A stretch of DNA of 64,000 nt. Origin: UBA4416 sp038327195. Its GTDB lineage: Bacteria > Bacteroidota > Bacteroidia > B-17B0 > Aurantibacillaceae. The position numbers were made by a program, and so were the translations under genes. The DNA lies in contig JBBQKU010000001.1 of assembly GCA_038327195.1 (NCBI GenBank), positions 1 through 64,000 on the forward strand. The letters are read 5' to 3'. Every line of letters starts with the position of its first letter. Positions within the stretch are counted from its first letter, which is position 1. Of this stretch, positions 63,982 through 64,000 are shown piece by piece. The notes beneath the pieces are model-generated. The model searched no databases and had not been told where the DNA came from. It saw nothing but the letters and a program-made list of their open reading frames with translations.

Positions 63982-64000
63982 TTTAAATTTATAATACACC

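Noticed and set aside
1..64000. CRISPR array, transposon, prophage, toxin-antitoxin or restriction system
   Set aside because: No regular spaced repeats, transposase, integrase, phage or nuclease motif was seen on either strand.

Overview
The window is chromosomal DNA of an AT-rich member of the Bacteroidota. The evidence is: several exported proteins ending in type IX secretion sorting domains (one gliding-type C-terminus, four of the shorter Por type); promoters of the form TTTG-N19-TAnnTTTG; A-rich start regions without clear Shine-Dalgarno sequences; and families typical of the phylum (DUF4294, DUF420, DUF5106-type thioredoxins, tandem OmpH genes). I cannot name a genus. No tRNA, rRNA, CRISPR array, insertion sequence or phage gene was found.

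Layout. 1-3.3 kb: the 3' end of a repetitive gliding-type surface protein, a 400 bp gap, and a GC-richer flavoprotein monooxygenase carrying a DnaJ-like zinc finger (probably acquired). 3.4-10.8 kb: a polyhydroxyalkanoate (PHA) locus with class III synthase PhaC and PhaE on the minus strand, split by a GT-C-type membrane protein, and divergent phaJ, phaB and an accC-type biotin carboxylase on the plus strand. 10.9-19.6 kb: housekeeping genes (DUF4294, SDR, GT4, DinB/YfiT, lpd, lnt, recQ). 19.8-28.5 kb: a tight operon that looks like a synthase-dependent exopolysaccharide secretion system. It encodes a TolC-like outer-membrane protein fused to a TIM-barrel-like domain, an HlyD-like adaptor, a regulator with a receiver-like domain, a zinc-ribbon block and a degenerate GGDEF domain, and a processive GT2; a T9SS-exported CotH protein follows. 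This is my best candidate for an undescribed system.

28.6-36.9 kb: leucyl aminopeptidase, a secreted unknown, pdxA, then the outer-membrane assembly block uppS-bamA-ompH-ompH. 37.0-38.9 kb: a T9SS cargo gene and, downstream, a decayed fragment of a paralogue. 39.0-41.1 kb: a four-gene cassette (hotdog thioesterase, LolA, lipoprotein, FabZ-like dehydratase) resembling part of an aryl-polyene/flexirubin cluster, without its ketosynthases. 41.1-52.7 kb: DUF420, rpoN, rarA, an L,D-transpeptidase, a T9SS protein, a GlcD-type oxidoreductase, prmA, tpiA and a lone DppB-type permease. 52.8-60.6 kb: a patatin-type outer-membrane phospholipase, a MORN/DUF6624 protein, a thioredoxin-like protein and a large T9SS repeat protein. 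60.7-64.0 kb: marC, a DEAD-box helicase with a structured leader and a glycine/arginine-rich tail, and rpmB.

Recurring regulatory feature: in at least four co-directional gene pairs a strong hairpin lies right against the downstream start codon, and in two (L,D-transpeptidase and the 57.98 kb T9SS protein) the start codon is inside the stem. Assignments rest on motif recognition by eye; no database or structure search was run.
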